The notes under the pieces are model-generated. The model made no database searches. It worked only from the letters and a program-made list of their open reading frames with translations, and was not told where the DNA came from. A stretch of DNA of 64,000 nt, from positions 434,001-498,000 of the forward strand of contig CAXXTS010000006.1 in the NCBI GenBank assembly GCA_963676345.2, written 5' to 3'. How positions within the stretch are numbered: position 1 is the first letter of the stretch; every line of letters begins with the position of its first letter. Made by a program: the position numbers and the translations under genes. Shown here in pieces: positions 62,351-64,000 of this stretch. The DNA comes from G963665925 sp963676345. GTDB lineage: Bacteria > Bacillota > Clostridia > Peptostreptococcales > Acidaminobacteraceae.

Positions 62351-62812
62351 GTGGCACATCTGTATAACGAGATAGAAATCATGCTGGAGCGGCTCTTTAC
62401 AAAATTGCTTGCTGTCGATAGACGAGGCATAAAGGTAAATGGGAAGAATGAGAAGTTCAGCTTCGTAGATGTGATGGTTCTCAGAATGATTGGCCTCAAA
62501 GACGATGTATCCATTTACGATTTGATTTATGAAATTGATGTGGACCGTGGTATTGTTTCAACGAGTATTAGTAAGCTGACCAAAGGCAAATATGTCGAAA
62601 AGAAAAGGTCGCCACATGATGGCAGGGTCTTCCTGCTTAACCTTACCGATGACGGAAAGCAGTTGTTTGGTAAGCTCCAAGAACATGAACACGCCTTGGT
62701 TGGATTTATCATGGAGAACTCGACCATAAACGAGCAAAAGGCTGTACTGAAATTCCTAAGTCGTATTAATCAGACCATGGTTGGAAAATACAATGTAGAA
62801 GACAATGCATAA
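62351..62812 (+). CDS. MarR-family transcriptional regulator
   Basis: A 153-residue winged-helix protein: helical dimer arms at both ends, and DLIYEIDVDRGIVSTSISKLTKGKYVEKKRS forming the recognition and wing area, with HDGRVFLLNLTDDG as the MarR wing signature. I place the start at GTG 62351 after GGTGGTGAGG; longer frames upstream include the promoter. It could control the adjacent antiporter or the divergent exported-protein/permease pair. Confidence 0.85.
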   Translation: MAHLYNEIEIMLERLFTKLLAVDRRGIKVNGKNEKFSFVDVMVLRMIGLKDDVSIYDLIYEIDVDRGIVSTSISKLTKGKYVEKKRSPHDGRVFLLNLTDDGKQLFGKLQEHEHALVGFIMENSTINEQKAVLKFLSRINQTMVGKYNVEDNA

Positions 62813-62850
62813 AGCTACCCCAATTAGAAAACGCTAGTTTGGGTGGCTTT
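62811..62850 (+). terminator. Terminator of the MarR-type gene
   Basis: AAAGCTACCCCAA pairs imperfectly with TTTGGGTGGCTTT (62838-62850), followed by CTTTATTTTTT. Confidence 0.75.
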
Positions 62851-63013
62851 CTTTATTTTTTGGGTAGGAGATAGAAAACGGTTTCATGACAAAAATTTAA
62901 AAAAGGGATTGAAATTTCGTTTGAGAAGCATATAATTGGAAAACGGGTTCCAAAATAACCAGAACCATAAATACGGGTCACGAAATATCAAAATGAATTT
63001 GGGAGTGTGTATT

Positions 63014-64000
63014 ATGTTGTTGGATTATGATGTGCTAAACCTGATGTCCGTGATTTTCATTGGACTAATCTGTATCAGTTTTTTCAACGAGAAGGTTTTG
63101 AAATTGCCCGTTGAAATTGGACTTATGACGACTGCATTTCTCATATCCATGATTATTCTTTTGCTTGAAGTATTTGGTATAACAACCTTTGTTAACTTTG
63201 CAGAAGCCTTTAATAATCTGGATTTGAATGGAATCATCATGAACGGCTTTATTTGCTTTTTGCTCTTTAGCGGATCAGCCAAGATTAAGTTTAACGATCT
63301 GACACATGACAAGTATTTAATATCGTCTTTGGCGTTCTTTTCAACCTTTGTAGCGACGCTGCTTTATGCGTCAATGGCTTATTTTGTTGCAGGGTTTGTC
63401 GGAACACCGCTAACATTTATTGAATCTTGTATTTTGGGGAGTATTATTGCACCAACCGACCCTATTTCAGCTATGAGTATACTGAAAAAAGCGGGGTTAC
63501 CTGAGCGAATTTCACTCATTATGGAGGGGGAATCGCTATTTAATGACGGCATTGCCGTAGCACTGTTTGTAACATTTACGGAAATCAACAATGCAGTTGG
63601 TATTGATCCGACGGTGAGTTTTTTCCAAACCATAACAACCAGCATTTTCGGGGCCATTATCTTGGGGTTAGGTGTCTCCTTTATGCTATTTATGATTTTC
63701 AAATCTACAAATCAGAAACACCTTGAAATTTTAGTGAGTTTAGCTGCTGTGACAACATCATATGTGCTCAGTGAGCATTTTGGTGTATCTGGGCCTACTG
63801 CTGCTGTTGTCGTTGGTATCTTTTTTGCGACAAATATGCATAAACTTCATGAAGATAATGAAAGTTACTACACAAATTTCTATGTGTTTTGGAAGGTTAT
63901 TGACAAAATACTCAATGGTGTGCTCTACATACTTATTGGATTCTCCGTGCTCTTTTTACATCAGACGCATGGGTTTGTTGTCGTCTTCTTAAGCGCAATA
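63014..64000 (+). CDS. CPA1-family cation/proton antiporter (3' end outside window)
   Basis: Starts at ATG 63014 (GGGAG about 9 nt upstream) and stays open to the last base, giving 329 codons. At least nine membrane helices are visible. The family's ion-site motifs are present: GSIIAPTDPISAM (~residue 155) and MEGESLFNDGIAVALF (~175), followed by SGPTAAVVVGIFF. It exchanges Na+ or K+ for H+ to keep internal pH. A cytoplasmic tail, if any, is cut off. Confidence 0.9.
   Translation, partial: MLLDYDVLNLMSVIFIGLICISFFNEKVLKLPVEIGLMTTAFLISMIILLLEVFGITTFVNFAEAFNNLDLNGIIMNGFICFLLFSGSAKIKFNDLTHDKYLISSLAFFSTFVATLLYASMAYFVAGFVGTPLTFIESCILGSIIAPTDPISAMSILKKAGLPERISLIMEGESLFNDGIAVALFVTFTEINNAVGIDPTVSFFQTITTSIFGAIILGLGVSFMLFMIFKSTNQKHLEILVSLAAVTTSYVLSEHFGVSGPTAAVVVGIFFATNMHKLHEDNESYYTNFYVFWKVIDKILNGVLYILIGFSVLFLHQTHGFVVVFLSAI

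Overview
The window looks like part of the chromosome of an anaerobic, Gram-positive, low-to-mid-GC Clostridia-type bacterium. The signs are S-layer-homology (SLH) surface proteins, the redox repressor Rex, a cyclic-di-GMP-I riboswitch pair, a glycine riboswitch, clostridial-style UPF0237/UPF0210 genes, strong AGGAGG ribosome sites and frequent GTG/TTG starts. No rRNA, tRNA or CRISPR array is visible, and I cannot name the genus from sequence alone. Both ends cut a gene: a giant SLH protein at the left and a cation/proton antiporter at the right.

Layout. 1-9.7 kb: the 3' part of a giant Ig-repeat SLH protein, then a membrane protein with a lysozyme-like domain. 10-22.7 kb: a structured leader and galU, then a tightly packed Wzy-type polysaccharide operon (aminotransferase, phosphoglycosyl transferase, acetyltransferase, two GT4 enzymes, UDP-HexNAc 6-dehydrogenase, pyruvyl-transferase-like protein, divergent MurB, polymerase, sulfotransferase, flippase). 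22.7-30.8 kb: a graveyard of insertion sequences and broken genes, including an IS66 element nested in an IS256 element with a visible 8-bp target duplication, a frameshifted IS256 copy and an intact ISL3 transposase. 31-41.5 kb: a second polysaccharide block (broken VanZ gene, PglF-type dehydratase, Wzz/BY-kinase/PHP-phosphatase, a Glu-rich membrane protein, two SLH proteins, a second VanZ). 41.8-46.7 kb: tandem c-di-GMP riboswitches driving a secreted transglutaminase-like protein, a small membrane protein, an amidohydrolase and a secreted GH26-like glycosidase. 46.9-50.3 kb: the tsaE-tsaB-rimI-(Yip1)-tsaD tRNA-modification block. 50.3-57.3 kb: acpP, an ABC-F ATPase, rex, a repeated structured element and a glycine-riboswitch operon. 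57.4-64 kb: malic enzyme with a divergent LysR regulator, an ArsB/NhaD-family permease group, a MarR regulator and the antiporter.

How the genes work together. The dehydratase (31.6 kb), aminotransferase, acetyltransferase and phosphoglycosyl transferase (11-13.6 kb) together match the PglF-E-D-C route to UDP-N,N'-diacetylbacillosamine and its transfer to undecaprenyl phosphate. The rest of the two blocks supplies chain elongation, sulfation and possibly pyruvylation, flipping, polymerisation and length control, so this reads as one Wzy-dependent surface glycan system split by insertion sequences. SLH proteins co-transcribed with the BY-kinase set suggest coordination with the protein surface layer, and c-di-GMP control lies next to it.

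The most unusual signals are: a repeated structured element with an invariant CTAGCGAC core (50.7 kb and a 163-bp tandem array at 54.35-54.76 kb); a glycine riboswitch in front of UPF0237-UPF0210; a c-di-GMP aptamer whose closing stem contains the ribosome-binding site; and a divergent MurB and a sulfotransferase inside the glycan operon.
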